From: Engelhardtia mirabilis
GTDB taxonomy: Bacteria; Planctomycetota; UBA1135; GCA-002686595
Length of the DNA stretch: 64,000 nucleotides
NCBI RefSeq assembly: GCF_007748095.1
Contig: NZ_CP036287.1
Location: 2,728,001-2,792,000 of the forward strand
Direction of reading: 5' to 3'
Below, in pieces: positions 1 to 8,370 of this stretch (its first letter is position 1; every line of letters starts with the position of its first letter). The notes under the pieces are model-generated. The model saw only the letters and a list, made by a program, of their open reading frames with translations, did no database searches and was not told the origin of the DNA. The translations under genes were made by a program, and so were the position numbers.

Positions 1-234
1 TTCCGCAGGTGCCGTGCTGCTGCGGTAGCCGTAGGACGAGAGGTGGTCCGCGCGCAGGCTGTCGATGCTGATCAACAGGACCCCCCGCGGCCCGCTCTCA
101 GGGCCACCGCCACAGCCCGTCGCCAGGCCGGCCAGGATCGCGAGGGCGGCCGCCCCGCTGTGGGGGCCCGCGACCGGTCGTCGATCGGCGGGTTGGATCG
201 CCGCGGGTCGCGATCGTTGGTCGAAGCTGGGCAT
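1..234 (-). CDS. Sulfatase-family lipoprotein, N-terminal part (runs off the window)
   Basis: Reading the minus strand from the ATG at 234 gives 78 codons with no stop, so the gene continues beyond base 1. The product has a hydrophobic stretch ending in a lipobox-like LAGLATGC (Cys near residue 41), which suggests an outer-membrane or periplasmic lipoprotein. Residues 52-70 read VLLISIDSLRADHLSSYGY, the classic start of a sulfatase/alkaline-phosphatase-fold enzyme, where the Asp of ISIDSLR helps bind the metal. The formylglycine cysteine lies outside the window, so substrate and catalytic competence cannot be judged. It is divergent from the M1-like gene, with a 176-bp gap. The family call is fairly firm from this motif alone; phosphoglycerol transferases of the same fold are the main alternative. 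Confidence 0.75.
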   Translation of the reverse strand, partial: MPSFDQRSRPAAIQPADRRPVAGPHSGAAALAILAGLATGCGGGPESGPRGVLLISIDSLRADHLSSYGYRSSTAPAE

Positions 235-381
235 CTGGGGTGAGGGGCGGTGGGAGGGCCGGGCCAGCTCCGAATCGGGTCCGCGACAGGCGCAACCGTA
301 GGTGGACCCCCCAGGGGCGGTCAAGCCGACCGATCGGTGCGACGGAGCGCTGCGGAGTCGGCTCCGGGGGCGCGGACTCGT

Positions 382-387
382 TAGGAT
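382..387 (+). promoter_or_regulatory. Candidate -10 element TAGGAT
   Basis: TAGGAT lies 23 bp before the chosen ATG of the M1-like gene in an otherwise very GC-rich gap. No convincing -35 is visible. The same TANNNT form precedes many other genes in the window. Confidence 0.35.
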
Positions 388-410
388 GCGCCGCCCGCTC
401 TACAAGCTCC

Positions 411-2840
411 ATGATCTCGTTCCCGCAGCTCCCGTCGGCCGTCGCGCCGGTCCTCCTCCTCGTCGCATCCACGCTCCTGGGCGGCTGCCGGTCAGCGACC
501 GTCGACGGGCGCCCCGAGGGTGCCTCCGAGCCGGCTCCCGAAGCGCCGCCCGTGGCGTTGGAGCACGTCTCCCTGGCGCTCTCCGTGGATCCCGAGGCTC
601 GGGTCATCCACGGCCTCGCCGACCTTCGGGTGCGGGCCGACGCGCCGCGGGTGGAGTGGTTGCCCCTGCGCCTGGAGCGCCTCGCGGTCGAATCGGTGAC
701 CGACGCCGCGGGCGCCGAGCTGCCCTTCAGCCACCAGGACGGCGAGCTGGCGATCATGCTCGGCGGTCCGCTGCTCGAGGGCGAGACGATCGAGGTCCAG
801 GTTGCCTACAGCGGCCGCCCCGAGCGCGGCCTGGCCTTCGTCGACGAGCCTGCCATCGGCGGTCGCGTGGCCGTGACCGACGGCCGCCCCGGCACGTCGG
901 CCTGGTGGTACCCGTCGGTGGTGCGCCCCGGGCAGAGGATCACGTCGGACCTGACCCTGGACCTGCCCGCGAGCTGGATCGCCGCGGGCTCCGGCCGACG
1001 CCAGCGCACCGAGGCCGACGGGCGGGCGACGGTGCGATTCGACTCGGTCACCAGCCACGCTCCCGATCAACTGGGCTTCGCCGCGGGACCCTACCTGCGC
1101 GTCGCGACGAACGTCGCAGGGGTGGAACTCTCCGCCCTCGGCGCGCCCGTGCGTCGCGCCGACCTGGAGGCCGCCCTGGCCGAGCTGGTCCGCGCCCTGG
1201 CGTTCGGCCGCGAGCTGATCGGCGCCGCGGCCCTGCCCCCGTCCATGAGTGTGGTCCACGCCCCCTCGGCCCAGCGCCCCGGCGCGGGGGCCTTTGGCGT
1301 CGCCTTCGTCGAGGATCTCGGTCGCTCGGCGGTCGCGACACGGACCCTCGACAGCGCCCTGTGCGGAGCGCTGGTTGCGAAGGAGTGGTCCGACGTCTGG
1401 TTGGCGCCGGCCCTGGGTCGCTACGCCACGGCCCTGTACGTCGAGTCCATCGGTGGGCGCGAGGCCCTCACGGCCGCGCTCGAGCAGGCCGCCATCCAGG
1501 GAGCTTCGCGCCGTCCCGACGGTCCCACCGGTGCCCTCTCGACCGAGGACTTCGTCGACCCCAGTGACTTGGTCGACGGCGGCTGGCGCGGCGCGGTCGG
1601 CGCGCAGGTGCTGCACCTGGTTCGCGGAGTTGCCGGCGACGCGGCCTTCGTCGAGGGCCTGCGCGAGCTGATCACCGCCGGGCGCGAGGGCGCGGTCACC
1701 GACGACTTCTTCTTCGCGCGGGTCGGCGCCCTGGCGCAGCTCGACCTGACCACCCTGCGCGAGCAGTGGGTCGACGCACCCGGTGCCCCCGACATCGAGG
1801 TCTCTTGGGACTACGACGCCAGCGCCGGCGAGGTCGCCCTGCGCGTGCGCCAGCGCCAGAGCGGCGGCGACGGGACGCCGCGGGTGTTCGAGGTGCCGGT
1901 CGAGGTCGAGGTCGTGGTCGGCTCCCAGACGGACGTCCACCGCACCGCGATCGGCGCGCGCAAGGAGACCCTGCGCTTCACCGCGACGTCGCGGCCGCGT
2001 TGGGTGCGCTTCGACCGCGGCGGTTGGCTGCCCGGCACGATCGTCGAGCAGAAGTCCGACGACGAGTGGATGGCCCTGACCACCGCCCGCGACGACGCCT
2101 TCGGGCGCGCGGTGGCGGTGCAGGCCTTGGCTCGCACGGCGGTCAACGCGCGGGAGAGCGAGCGCGCGATCTACTTGACCCAGCTCGGCGGCCGCCTCGA
2201 GCGCGACGACAGCGCGCGGGTCCGCAGGGCAGCCGCCCACGGCCTGGGCGACATGGGCGGCAACGCCGCGCGCCTGTGGCTCGAGCGCGCCGCGAGGGTG
2301 GACGAGGATGCGAGCGTGCGCGCCGCGGCGCTGACGGCGCTCGAGGCCTTCGCGCCCTCGGTCGACCTGGCCAACCTGGCCGTGCAACGCATGGAGCAGG
2401 ATCCGGAAGTGGCCGTGGCCGCCATCGGCCTGCGGGCCGCCGCCGAGCCCGAGAGTGCGGCGTCCTTCCTGCGCTCGCGCTGGTCGGCCGCGCCCGACCC
2501 GCGGGTGCGCGCCGCCCTGGTCGAGGCCTTGGCCGCCAACCAGGGCTCCGAGAGCGAGCCGTGGCTCTTGACCACGGCGCGCGACGTGAGCCAGCCGACG
2601 ATCGTGCGCCGCGCGGCCCTGGGCGCCCTCGCCGATCGGAGCAGCGTCACCAACAAGACCGCCGACGGTGTCGCGGCCCTCTTGGACGAGGCTCCGGTGG
2701 GGGTTCGCGAAGCCGCCGTCGAGGCCCTCGCCGCCTGGCCCAACGCACCCGCGCGCCGCGCCCTCGAGGCCCACTACGCCCACAGCGTGGAGCCCGCCGA
2801 GCGCCGCGTGATCGAGGCCGCCCTGCGCCTCGACCGATGA
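411..2840 (+). CDS. M1-peptidase-like lipoprotein lacking zinc ligands, with C-terminal HEAT repeats
   Basis: The product is 809 aa. I chose the ATG at 411 because it opens a lipoprotein signal (MISFPQLPSAV... then LLGGC, Cys near residue 26); the open frame extends further upstream without signal character. The N-terminal part resembles the M1 aminopeptidase beta-domain (VIHGLADLRV). Near residues 325-345 WSDVWLAPALGRYATALYVE aligns with the M1 segment WSDLWLNEGFAxYxE. The HEXXH helix is replaced by ALCGALVAKE, and the downstream Glu ligand (NEG) by AP. The protein therefore should not bind catalytic zinc. About residues 555-809 are Ala/Leu-rich HEAT-like repeats (SARVRRAAAHGLGDMG). Inference: a non-catalytic binding or scaffold protein at the envelope. 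An active peptidase with shifted ligands seems unlikely. Confidence 0.75.
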   Translation: MISFPQLPSAVAPVLLLVASTLLGGCRSATVDGRPEGASEPAPEAPPVALEHVSLALSVDPEARVIHGLADLRVRADAPRVEWLPLRLERLAVESVTDAAGAELPFSHQDGELAIMLGGPLLEGETIEVQVAYSGRPERGLAFVDEPAIGGRVAVTDGRPGTSAWWYPSVVRPGQRITSDLTLDLPASWIAAGSGRRQRTEADGRATVRFDSVTSHAPDQLGFAAGPYLRVATNVAGVELSALGAPVRRADLEAALAELVRALAFGRELIGAAALPPSMSVVHAPSAQRPGAGAFGVAFVEDLGRSAVATRTLDSALCGALVAKEWSDVWLAPALGRYATALYVESIGGREALTAALEQAAIQGASRRPDGPTGALSTEDFVDPSDLVDGGWRGAVGAQVLHLVRGVAGDAAFVEGLRELITAGREGAVTDDFFFARVGALAQLDLTTLREQWVDAPGAPDIEVSWDYDASAGEVALRVRQRQSGGDGTPRVFEVPVEVEVVVGSQTDVHRTAIGARKETLRFTATSRPRWVRFDRGGWLPGTIVEQKSDDEWMALTTARDDAFGRAVAVQALARTAVNARESERAIYLTQLGGRLERDDSARVRRAAAHGLGDMGGNAARLWLERAARVDEDASVRAAALTALEAFAPSVDLANLAVQRMEQDPEVAVAAIGLRAAAEPESAASFLRSRWSAAPDPRVRAALVEALAANQGSESEPWLLTTARDVSQPTIVRRAALGALADRSSVTNKTADGVAALLDEAPVGVREAAVEALAAWPNAPARRALEAHYAHSVEPAERRVIEAALRLDR

Positions 2841-2853
2841 GCGCCCAGCGGCC

Positions 2854-3429
2854 ATGAGCGCGGCGGACGGCGAGACGGAGCGGCGCGAGGCCGAGCAATC
2901 GGCCCGTGTGCCCGAGCCGTCCAGCGCTGACCTCGATCCGGGCGAGCGGGTGCCTTGGTCCCTGCCGCCCGACGTCAACGTCGACCTGCTCGGGCCGCTC
3001 GTGCGCGACATGGGCTTCGCCCTGCGCTCGGAATTCGGCGCCTACAGCATCTACATGCTGCTGCCCCTCGTCGCGCGCAACGCTGAGCTGCGCCGCCTCT
3101 TGGTCGCCCTGCGCGACGAGCAACGGGAGCAGGTCGCCGGGCTGCGCGCCCTGATCTCCGACCTGGGCGGCAACCCGCCGGCCAGTCGTTGGACCCGCGC
3201 CGTGGCCGCCTGGGGCCTGTTCGCGATCACACCGGTGGTCGGCTCACGCTTCGCCCTGCGCCTGTGCCTCGAGGCCGAGCGCACGGTCATGCGTTGGTAC
3301 GCCGAGTACGCGATCCACCTGGCCGAACGGGGATTGATCGAGCCCGCCATCCGCTGCCGCGAGTTCTGCATGGTCAAGCGCATCCACGCCTCGCGCCTGG
3401 GGACCTTCGTGGATCGGGTGCGGAGCTAG
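2854..3429 (+). CDS. Ferritin-like four-helix protein of unknown function
   Basis: The product is 191 aa, starting 13 bp after the preceding gene and probably co-transcribed with it. It has no signal peptide. After a charged N-terminus of about 40 residues the protein is almost entirely helical. Residues ~55-110 (EFGAYSIYMLL, LRDEQREQVAGLRALISDLG) and ~125-185 (CLEAERTVMRWYAEYAIHLA, KRIHASRL) look like two antiparallel helix pairs of a ferritin/DUF2383-type bundle. Acidic and His residues sit at helix positions that could bind metal, but the canonical ExxH pairs are incomplete (DEQREQ in place of EExxH). A di-iron function is therefore unproven. The TAG stop coincides with the first bases of the inverted repeat of the adjoining MITE-like element. 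Confidence 0.55.
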   Translation: MSAADGETERREAEQSARVPEPSSADLDPGERVPWSLPPDVNVDLLGPLVRDMGFALRSEFGAYSIYMLLPLVARNAELRRLLVALRDEQREQVAGLRALISDLGGNPPASRWTRAVAAWGLFAITPVVGSRFALRLCLEAERTVMRWYAEYAIHLAERGLIEPAIRCREFCMVKRIHASRLGTFVDRVRS

Positions 3430-3592
3430 TGTCCTGGATCAGTCCTTCGGCCTCATATCCCGGGCTCCGATCGCCGCTGGCGTCGCTAGCGCCTCCTCCG
3501 AGTCTCGCGGCGGATACGCGTCGTCGGCGCGCCTAGCCAGCATCGATCGGACCTCCGGGAAGTGACGCCGAATTTCTGATCCAGGACACTAG
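3426..3592. mobile_element. MITE-like element, 167 bp, with 17-bp perfect terminal inverted repeats
   Basis: The left end CTAGTGTCCTGGATCAG (3426-3442) is the exact reverse complement of the right end CTGATCCAGGACACTAG (3576-3592). Inside the ends the similarity continues with interruptions for about 20 bp (TTCGGC, then TCA, then CCCGG in both arms), so the full inverted repeat is close to 40 bp. The interior has no plausible coding region, which fits a non-autonomous miniature element. The ends begin with CTAG, which could be the duplicated target or part of the repeat. A 15-bp match to the right end occurs again at 33715-33729. Confidence 0.65.
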
Positions 3593-3970
3593 CCCGCGTC
3601 GGTGCGCGCAGGTCCACCGTTCGGAGGGCGATCGCGGCTCACCCGAGACGAGCTGCGCGGGGCACCGTCGACTTCGGCGGCGTTCGCGAGTGGTGGATCG
3701 GACCCCGACTTCGGCCCGGGGGCGCGTCGATGGGGCGAGGGCCCATGTCGGCGAGTGCAAGTAAGGCCGCCGTTCAGGGGCCGCGAGCCGAGCATTCAGC
3801 CGCCGCTGGCAAGGGTCCTGGGTGGGCAGCGCGGCCCGATCGCAAGGAGCCGAGCGTCCGGGTCGGGTCGCCGAGCCTATCCTCGAACTCCGACGTCGCG
3901 TTGCTTCCGATCGGGGAGAGCCTCGATCCGCGCGACGCTCTCTTGCTCGACCTTGAACCGAGGACTTGTC
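3593..3970. other. Intergenic stretch, 378 bp, upstream of the FG-GAP gene
   Basis: No gene is supported here. Codons in the long open frame upstream of 3971 look random (Arg/Ser/Pro rich) and carry no signal peptide. The only signal is TATCCT at 3878-3883, a candidate -10 about 90 bp before the GTG start. Confidence 0.5.
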
Positions 3971-5611
3971 GTGAACTTCGATCTACGTTACGCGCTCCCG
4001 GCAACCTGTCTGACCGCCGCCCTCGCGACGCCCGCGATGGCCCAGTGTCACCGTCAATCCGTAGTCGATCCCCAGGCTGCCGGAGGCGATCGATTCGGAA
4101 CCGCGGTGGCGTTGCACGGCGACCGCGCCGCCGTGTCCGCATCGCGGTCGGCGTTCGACCCCCTCGGCCCGGGGCGCATCTTCGTCTACCAACGTGTCGC
4201 GGGCGGCGAGTGGCTACCGGCTGGCTTCTTGGACGCACCCGCTGGCGAAGAGGTCTTGCTGTTCGGGCAGGCCATCGCCCTGGGCGGCGACTTCCTCGTG
4301 GCGTCGGGATACGCTCCCCAGATTCCCGGGGCCACCGGCACCAACGGCCTGTTCGTGCACGCCTGGAACGGGAGCGAGTTCAGCTTCGTCCAGAAGCTCG
4401 AGACCGAGCAGCCGATCAGCAGCGCCCAGGGAGGCATCGTCGTGGCGGACGGGGATCGGATCGCCGTCGGCTTCCCGGACGGCTCGCCGAAGGGCTTCGT
4501 CAAGGTCTTCGCCCGCCAGGGCGGCCTGTGGTCCCTGGAACAGTCCTTGGGCGCGCCCCACTCGCTCGACGTCTTCGACTTCGGTATCGGCCTCGACCTG
4601 GACGGGGACGAGTTGGTCGTCTCGGCCCGTCGAAATTTCGCCCTGCACTACCAGCGCGGCGCCAGCGGTACCTGGGACCTGACCCAGACCATCGAGCTCG
4701 AGCGCTGCTACGAGGCCGAGCTGGCGGGAGACGTCCAGCTCGTCGGCGACGACGTCCTCGCGGTCGTGCGTGCCGGCGGGCCGATCGACGACAACTGCTT
4801 CTCCCGCGTCGAGGTCTATCGCCGACCCGCGCCCGGGCAGCCCTTCGCCGCGATCCAGTCGATCCTCCAGCCGGCTGCGACCCTGGATCAGGCCTTCGGC
4901 ATGGAGATGGCGGCCGACGGCGAGCGCATGGCCATCGGAAGCTGGGAGCCGGACTTTATCGCGGCCGTGCCCAATGGCGACGTCTGGGTCTACGCCCGCG
5001 AGAACGGCGTCTGGGGACCGGTCGGGTCGGTGGGCCCGCCGTGGCCGGCGAACAACTACACCGGCATCGGCACGGTGCTCGCTGCCTCGGGTGACACGCT
5101 GCTGACCGGCGCCATGGAGGACAACACCGTCGACTTCCAGGCCGGCTCGGCCTCGTTCTGGTCCCTCACGGGAGCGGGCTGCCCAAGCCTCTCCGCCCAC
5201 CCGCCGGTGAGCTCGATCGACTACATGAATGGGGTGCCGAGCTACGCTCCGGCGCGCCGTCAGGACCTGGTGCTCGACGCTGGCCCGAGCCATGGGCTGG
5301 AGCTGTACCTGCTGCTCGGTTCTCTCTCGGGGACGTCGCCGGGCGTCGCGGTCGACGGGCTCCTGCTGCCGCTGGTGGCGGACTCGTGGTTCGCCCAGAC
5401 CCTCGGCGCGCCGAATCAGCCGCCGATGGAGCACTCCTTCGGCGCCCTGGACGCCCAGGGACGAGCCCTTGCCGCGATCCAGGTCCCGGCGCCCTTGGAC
5501 CAGTCGTTCGCGGGCGTCGAGTTCCACCACGCCTTCGTCACCATCGCCTCCGCCCCGGCCCTGGCCGTGACCGGCGTCAGCGAGGGCGTCGCCTTCACCC
5601 TGGTCCCCTGA
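3971..5611 (+). CDS. Secreted FG-GAP beta-propeller protein
   Basis: The product is 546 aa. The GTG at 3971 is chosen because it begins a clean signal peptide (MNFDLRYALPATCLTAAL, cleavage after AMA-Q near residue 24). The mature part carries repeated FG-GAP-like blades (AGGDRFGTAVALHGDRAAVS near residue 40; comparable DRIAVGF, DELVVSA and ERMAIGS segments every ~60 residues), consistent with an extracellular beta-propeller. The last ~125 residues form a separate Gly/Leu/Pro-rich beta module (VDGLLLPLVAD, LDAQGRALAAIQVP). It resembles the C-terminus of the secreted protein at 33948-36026 and may be a shared anchoring or sorting domain. No enzyme motif was seen. The role is unknown; binding of a surface ligand is typical for the fold. 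Confidence 0.7.
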   Translation: MNFDLRYALPATCLTAALATPAMAQCHRQSVVDPQAAGGDRFGTAVALHGDRAAVSASRSAFDPLGPGRIFVYQRVAGGEWLPAGFLDAPAGEEVLLFGQAIALGGDFLVASGYAPQIPGATGTNGLFVHAWNGSEFSFVQKLETEQPISSAQGGIVVADGDRIAVGFPDGSPKGFVKVFARQGGLWSLEQSLGAPHSLDVFDFGIGLDLDGDELVVSARRNFALHYQRGASGTWDLTQTIELERCYEAELAGDVQLVGDDVLAVVRAGGPIDDNCFSRVEVYRRPAPGQPFAAIQSILQPAATLDQAFGMEMAADGERMAIGSWEPDFIAAVPNGDVWVYARENGVWGPVGSVGPPWPANNYTGIGTVLAASGDTLLTGAMEDNTVDFQAGSASFWSLTGAGCPSLSAHPPVSSIDYMNGVPSYAPARRQDLVLDAGPSHGLELYLLLGSLSGTSPGVAVDGLLLPLVADSWFAQTLGAPNQPPMEHSFGALDAQGRALAAIQVPAPLDQSFAGVEFHHAFVTIASAPALAVTGVSEGVAFTLVP

Positions 5612-5700
5612 CGGGCGGCCCCCCGGCCGACGTCCCTCGCGGCGGGAGGCGTCGGTTCGGGCCCGCCCCCGCCGCAGTGGCTCCCCGTCTCCGAGCGGCG

Positions 5701-5706
5701 TAGGAT
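5701..5706 (+). promoter_or_regulatory. Candidate -10 element TAGGAT, 8 bp from the start codon
   Basis: TAGGAT is followed by only 8 bp before the ATG at 5715. If it is a -10 box, transcription would begin almost at the start codon, giving a leaderless mRNA. The same 8-bp spacing is found at 41945-41950. Confidence 0.4.
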
Positions 5707-5714
5707 CGCGCCCA

Positions 5715-6290
5715 ATGGCGTGGATCCGCACCGTGTCCGACGACGAGGCCCAGGGCTTCCTCGCCCGGCAGTTCGCCGCCGCGCGTGCGCGGGCCGGGCG
5801 GGTGTTCGGGATCGTGCGGCTGATGAGCCTGCAGCCCAGGACCCTCGACGCGTCGATGGGGCTGTACCAGGCCGTGATGTTCGGCTCCGGCGGGCTCGCT
5901 CGGCGTCAGCGGGAGATGCTCGCCGTCGTGGTCAGTCGCGCCAACCAGTGCCACTACTGAACACGGGCGCACCAGATGGACCTCCGTGCCGAGCTGTCCG
6001 ACTTCGACGAGGCCCGCCGCCACGCGTTGGTTGAGGCCCTGGGCGATGATTGGCGTCGCGCCGAGCTCGACGAGGTCGACGTGGCCCTGTGCGAGTGGGC
6101 TGAGACGCTCACGCTCCGTCCCGCGGACTGTGGTCCGCAGTCGCTCGATCGACTGCGCGCCGTCGGCCTGGACGACGTGGCGATCCACGACGCGGCCCAG
6201 GTGGTGAGCTACTTCAACTACATCAACCGCCTGGCCGATGGGCTCGGGGTGGACCTCGAGCCCGAGATGGACCCGCCGCCGTCGCGCTGA
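5715..6290 (+). CDS. AhpD-like (carboxymuconolactone decarboxylase family) peroxidase-related protein, probable selenoprotein
   Basis: The frame is open for 81 codons, then TGA (5958-5960), and stays open in the same frame to 6290: 191 residues if TGA is read as selenocysteine (position 82). The protein matches the uncharacterised peroxidase-related branch of the AhpD/CMD fold along its whole length: RGRVFGIVRLMSLQP, REMLAVVVSRANQCHY, then TRAHQMDLRAEL, and near the end VVSYFNYINRLADGLGV. In family members the active site reads NxCHYCxxAH; here it is NQCHY-TGA-TRAH, so the stop replaces exactly the second redox cysteine and gives CxxU. The first cysteine and the AH pair are kept. The TGA is followed by a possible SECIS hairpin. 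The alternative is a recent nonsense mutation or sequencing error. Likely role: thiol/selenol-dependent hydroperoxide reduction in the cytoplasm. The next gene starts 12 bp downstream. Confidence 0.8.
5962..5988 (+). promoter_or_regulatory. Candidate bacterial SECIS hairpin just after the in-frame TGA
   Basis: CACGG (5962-5966) can pair with CCGTG (5984-5988), enclosing a second short stem CC/GG at 5972-5973 and 5978-5979 with loop AGAT. The loop has a G in its second position, 15 nt after the TGA. This fits the loose description of bacterial SECIS elements, but the stem is short and such elements vary, so this is suggestive only. Confidence 0.4.
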
Positions 6291-6302
6291 GCGGCCTCGC
6301 CC

Positions 6303-8363
6303 ATGAGCAGCCCTGTTCGCATCGCCCTGGCCGCGCTCTTGGCGGCACCGACGGTGGCCCACTCCGTGTACCGCGGTGGCGACTCGGCCTGGCTCTTGGC
6401 TCTGCTGTTCCTATTGCCGATCGCCCTCGCCTGGCGGGATCCGGTGCGAGGACTGCTCGGCGGCATGGCCGGGGCGTTCCTACTGCCGCTGGTGCCGGTG
6501 ATGTTGCACCTCATGCCCTTCGCGGCGGAGCGGGTCTGGCTGCACGGGACCCTCGCAGGGTTGGTGCTTTCGGGAGCGGCGACCGCGCGTGCGACGGGGT
6601 CCCTCGCGCCCTGGCTGCGCTGGACCGTAGCCCTGGGCGCGGCCTGGTCGATCGCCGCCGGCGTGCGCGGCGTGATCGTGGCCCTGCCCGAGGGTGCGCC
6701 CTGGGTGGGGGAGATGCTGGCGGTCGCCGCGCGCGATCTGGTCCTGCCGCGACCTCAGATCGAGGCGATCCATCCCTTGGCCGTGCTCGAGCTGCGGCTG
6801 GAGTACCTGACGCTGCTCTGGTTCAGTGGCGAGCTCCTGGCCGGACGCGACGACGCCGTGCGCCGACTGACGCGAGTGGTGGCCGGCATGCTGCTGGTCG
6901 GCCTGCTCGTCGGCGCCGCCGACTTCGTGATCGCCGCGCTGTACCGCGGCGAGAACTTGGTGGAGCGGCTGCAGGCCCAGTTTCCGCGCAACCACCGACC
7001 CCTGCTTGACCACAACGCACTCGGCACCACGATGGTGCTGTTGTTGCCGGTGCTGCTCGGGTGTGTGACCGCCGTGTTCATTGGGCGGCGCAGGGCGCAG
7101 CGCCCGCCCCTCGGCCCGGCCCTGGCTGGCGCGGCCTTCAGCTGCGCGACGCTCTACCTGATCTCCTCTCGCTCCAAGGCCGCCCTGGGCGCCTTCGCCG
7201 TGTCGCTCTTGCTGTTCGGGCTGGTGACGTTCGGCGTGCGGCGGGCCCTGGGGACCTGGTGGATCGCCGGTCCCCTGCTGCTGGGAGCGGTGAGCGCGGT
7301 CGGTCTGCAGTTCCTCCCGGTCGAGACCGCCCAACGCCTGGCCAGCAACCGCTACCTCGCTGATGCGATTCGCGTGGGCCGCCTGGACGCGGCGACGAGC
7401 TACCTGCGCGCCAACCGTTCGGCCCCCTGGAGCGCAGCCCTCGCCATGGGCGTCGACGCGCCCCTGCTCGGTCAAGGCCTCGGACGGACCCCCGCGCGCA
7501 TGGTCGACTTCCGCGATCCCGAGCGCCGCGTGCAGTTCAACCCGCTGCACGAGAACGCCCACAACCAGGTGCTGCAGTCCTTCGCGGAAGAGGGCGCGGT
7601 CGGTGTGGTGCTGCTGTTGATGCCCTTCGGCCTGGCGATCGCAGGTGCCCGGCGCGGTCTACGTCGGCGGCGTGCGCTCGACGACGACCGCGAATGGCCA
7701 GTGGTGGCGGGCTTGGTGGTCGCGCCAGTGGCGCTGTTGATCAACTTGCAGGTGGGCCACGCGCTGCTCGAGCCGTCGGTGGCCTACATCGTTGCGATCC
7801 TGTTCGGCGCGGCGGCTTCCCTGGGCATGGACACCGGGGAATCCTCGCACGACGCCGCTACCGGCCGCGCGCGGCGCTGGTCGGCGATCGCCGTCGTGGT
7901 CTTGCTCGGTCTCTCTCCGGCCCTGTGGACCAGTCGCCCGCCCCTGGCAGGTTTCTCCTTCGGCTGCTTCCCCTGGGTCGAATGGCCGGGCGGGCAGCGC
8001 GATCGACTGCTGGGCCCCGACGCCCGCTGGATGCAGGTCTGGGGCGATGGCCCGCGGATCAAGATGCCGGTCAAGGACGGTCGCTCGGCCCTCTACACCA
8101 CGCCCTGGTTCACGGACGTGGAGCTGAACGGTGTACGCGTGGTCGAGGACTACCAGCCGCCCCGCAAGGACCCGGCCGTGCGCGAGTTCCCCAGCGCGAT
8201 CCTCTTCGCCGAGGCGCCCGAGGGCATCGTCGAGGGCGACCTGGTCGAGGTGCGCGTGCTGACGAACCCGCCCTACGCCGAGTCCATGCACTACGACATC
8301 GGTCGACCCTGGTTCGGACTGCGGATCGGTACGCCGTTCTTCCGCCGGCCCCAGGGCGAGTAG
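6303..8363 (+). CDS. O-antigen ligase/polymerase-like polytopic membrane protein
   Basis: The product is 686 aa, starting 12 bp after the AhpD-like gene. Roughly a dozen hydrophobic segments fill residues 1-545. The Wzy_C/O-antigen-ligase signature is present: GQGLGRTPARMV, then HENAHNQVLQSFAEEGAVGV (near residues 416-436) inside the large periplasmic loop before a final membrane cluster. Proteins of this fold (WaaL, Wzy, PglL) join lipid-linked glycans to lipid A, to each other or to protein in the inner membrane. A C-terminal soluble tail of about 140 residues (WVEWPGGQRDRLLGPDAR) is not part of the usual family. The gene converges on the GT-C-like gene with only 7 bp between stops. Which acceptor it uses cannot be told. 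Confidence 0.7.
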   Translation: MSSPVRIALAALLAAPTVAHSVYRGGDSAWLLALLFLLPIALAWRDPVRGLLGGMAGAFLLPLVPVMLHLMPFAAERVWLHGTLAGLVLSGAATARATGSLAPWLRWTVALGAAWSIAAGVRGVIVALPEGAPWVGEMLAVAARDLVLPRPQIEAIHPLAVLELRLEYLTLLWFSGELLAGRDDAVRRLTRVVAGMLLVGLLVGAADFVIAALYRGENLVERLQAQFPRNHRPLLDHNALGTTMVLLLPVLLGCVTAVFIGRRRAQRPPLGPALAGAAFSCATLYLISSRSKAALGAFAVSLLLFGLVTFGVRRALGTWWIAGPLLLGAVSAVGLQFLPVETAQRLASNRYLADAIRVGRLDAATSYLRANRSAPWSAALAMGVDAPLLGQGLGRTPARMVDFRDPERRVQFNPLHENAHNQVLQSFAEEGAVGVVLLLMPFGLAIAGARRGLRRRRALDDDREWPVVAGLVVAPVALLINLQVGHALLEPSVAYIVAILFGAAASLGMDTGESSHDAATGRARRWSAIAVVVLLGLSPALWTSRPPLAGFSFGCFPWVEWPGGQRDRLLGPDARWMQVWGDGPRIKMPVKDGRSALYTTPWFTDVELNGVRVVEDYQPPRKDPAVREFPSAILFAEAPEGIVEGDLVEVRVLTNPPYAESMHYDIGRPWFGLRIGTPFFRRPQGE

Positions 8364-8370
8364 CTCGCTC

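Noticed and set aside
492..3011. 839-residue open frame on the minus strand
   Set aside because: It is a shadow of the M1-like gene; in high-GC DNA the opposite frame often stays open. Its product is Arg/Gly/Ala-rich without domains.
5958..5960. AhpD-like gene read as a pseudogene or two short genes
   Set aside because: The frame is unchanged across the TGA, the downstream half matches the family fully, and the stop sits exactly on the redox cysteine; selenocysteine explains this better than decay.
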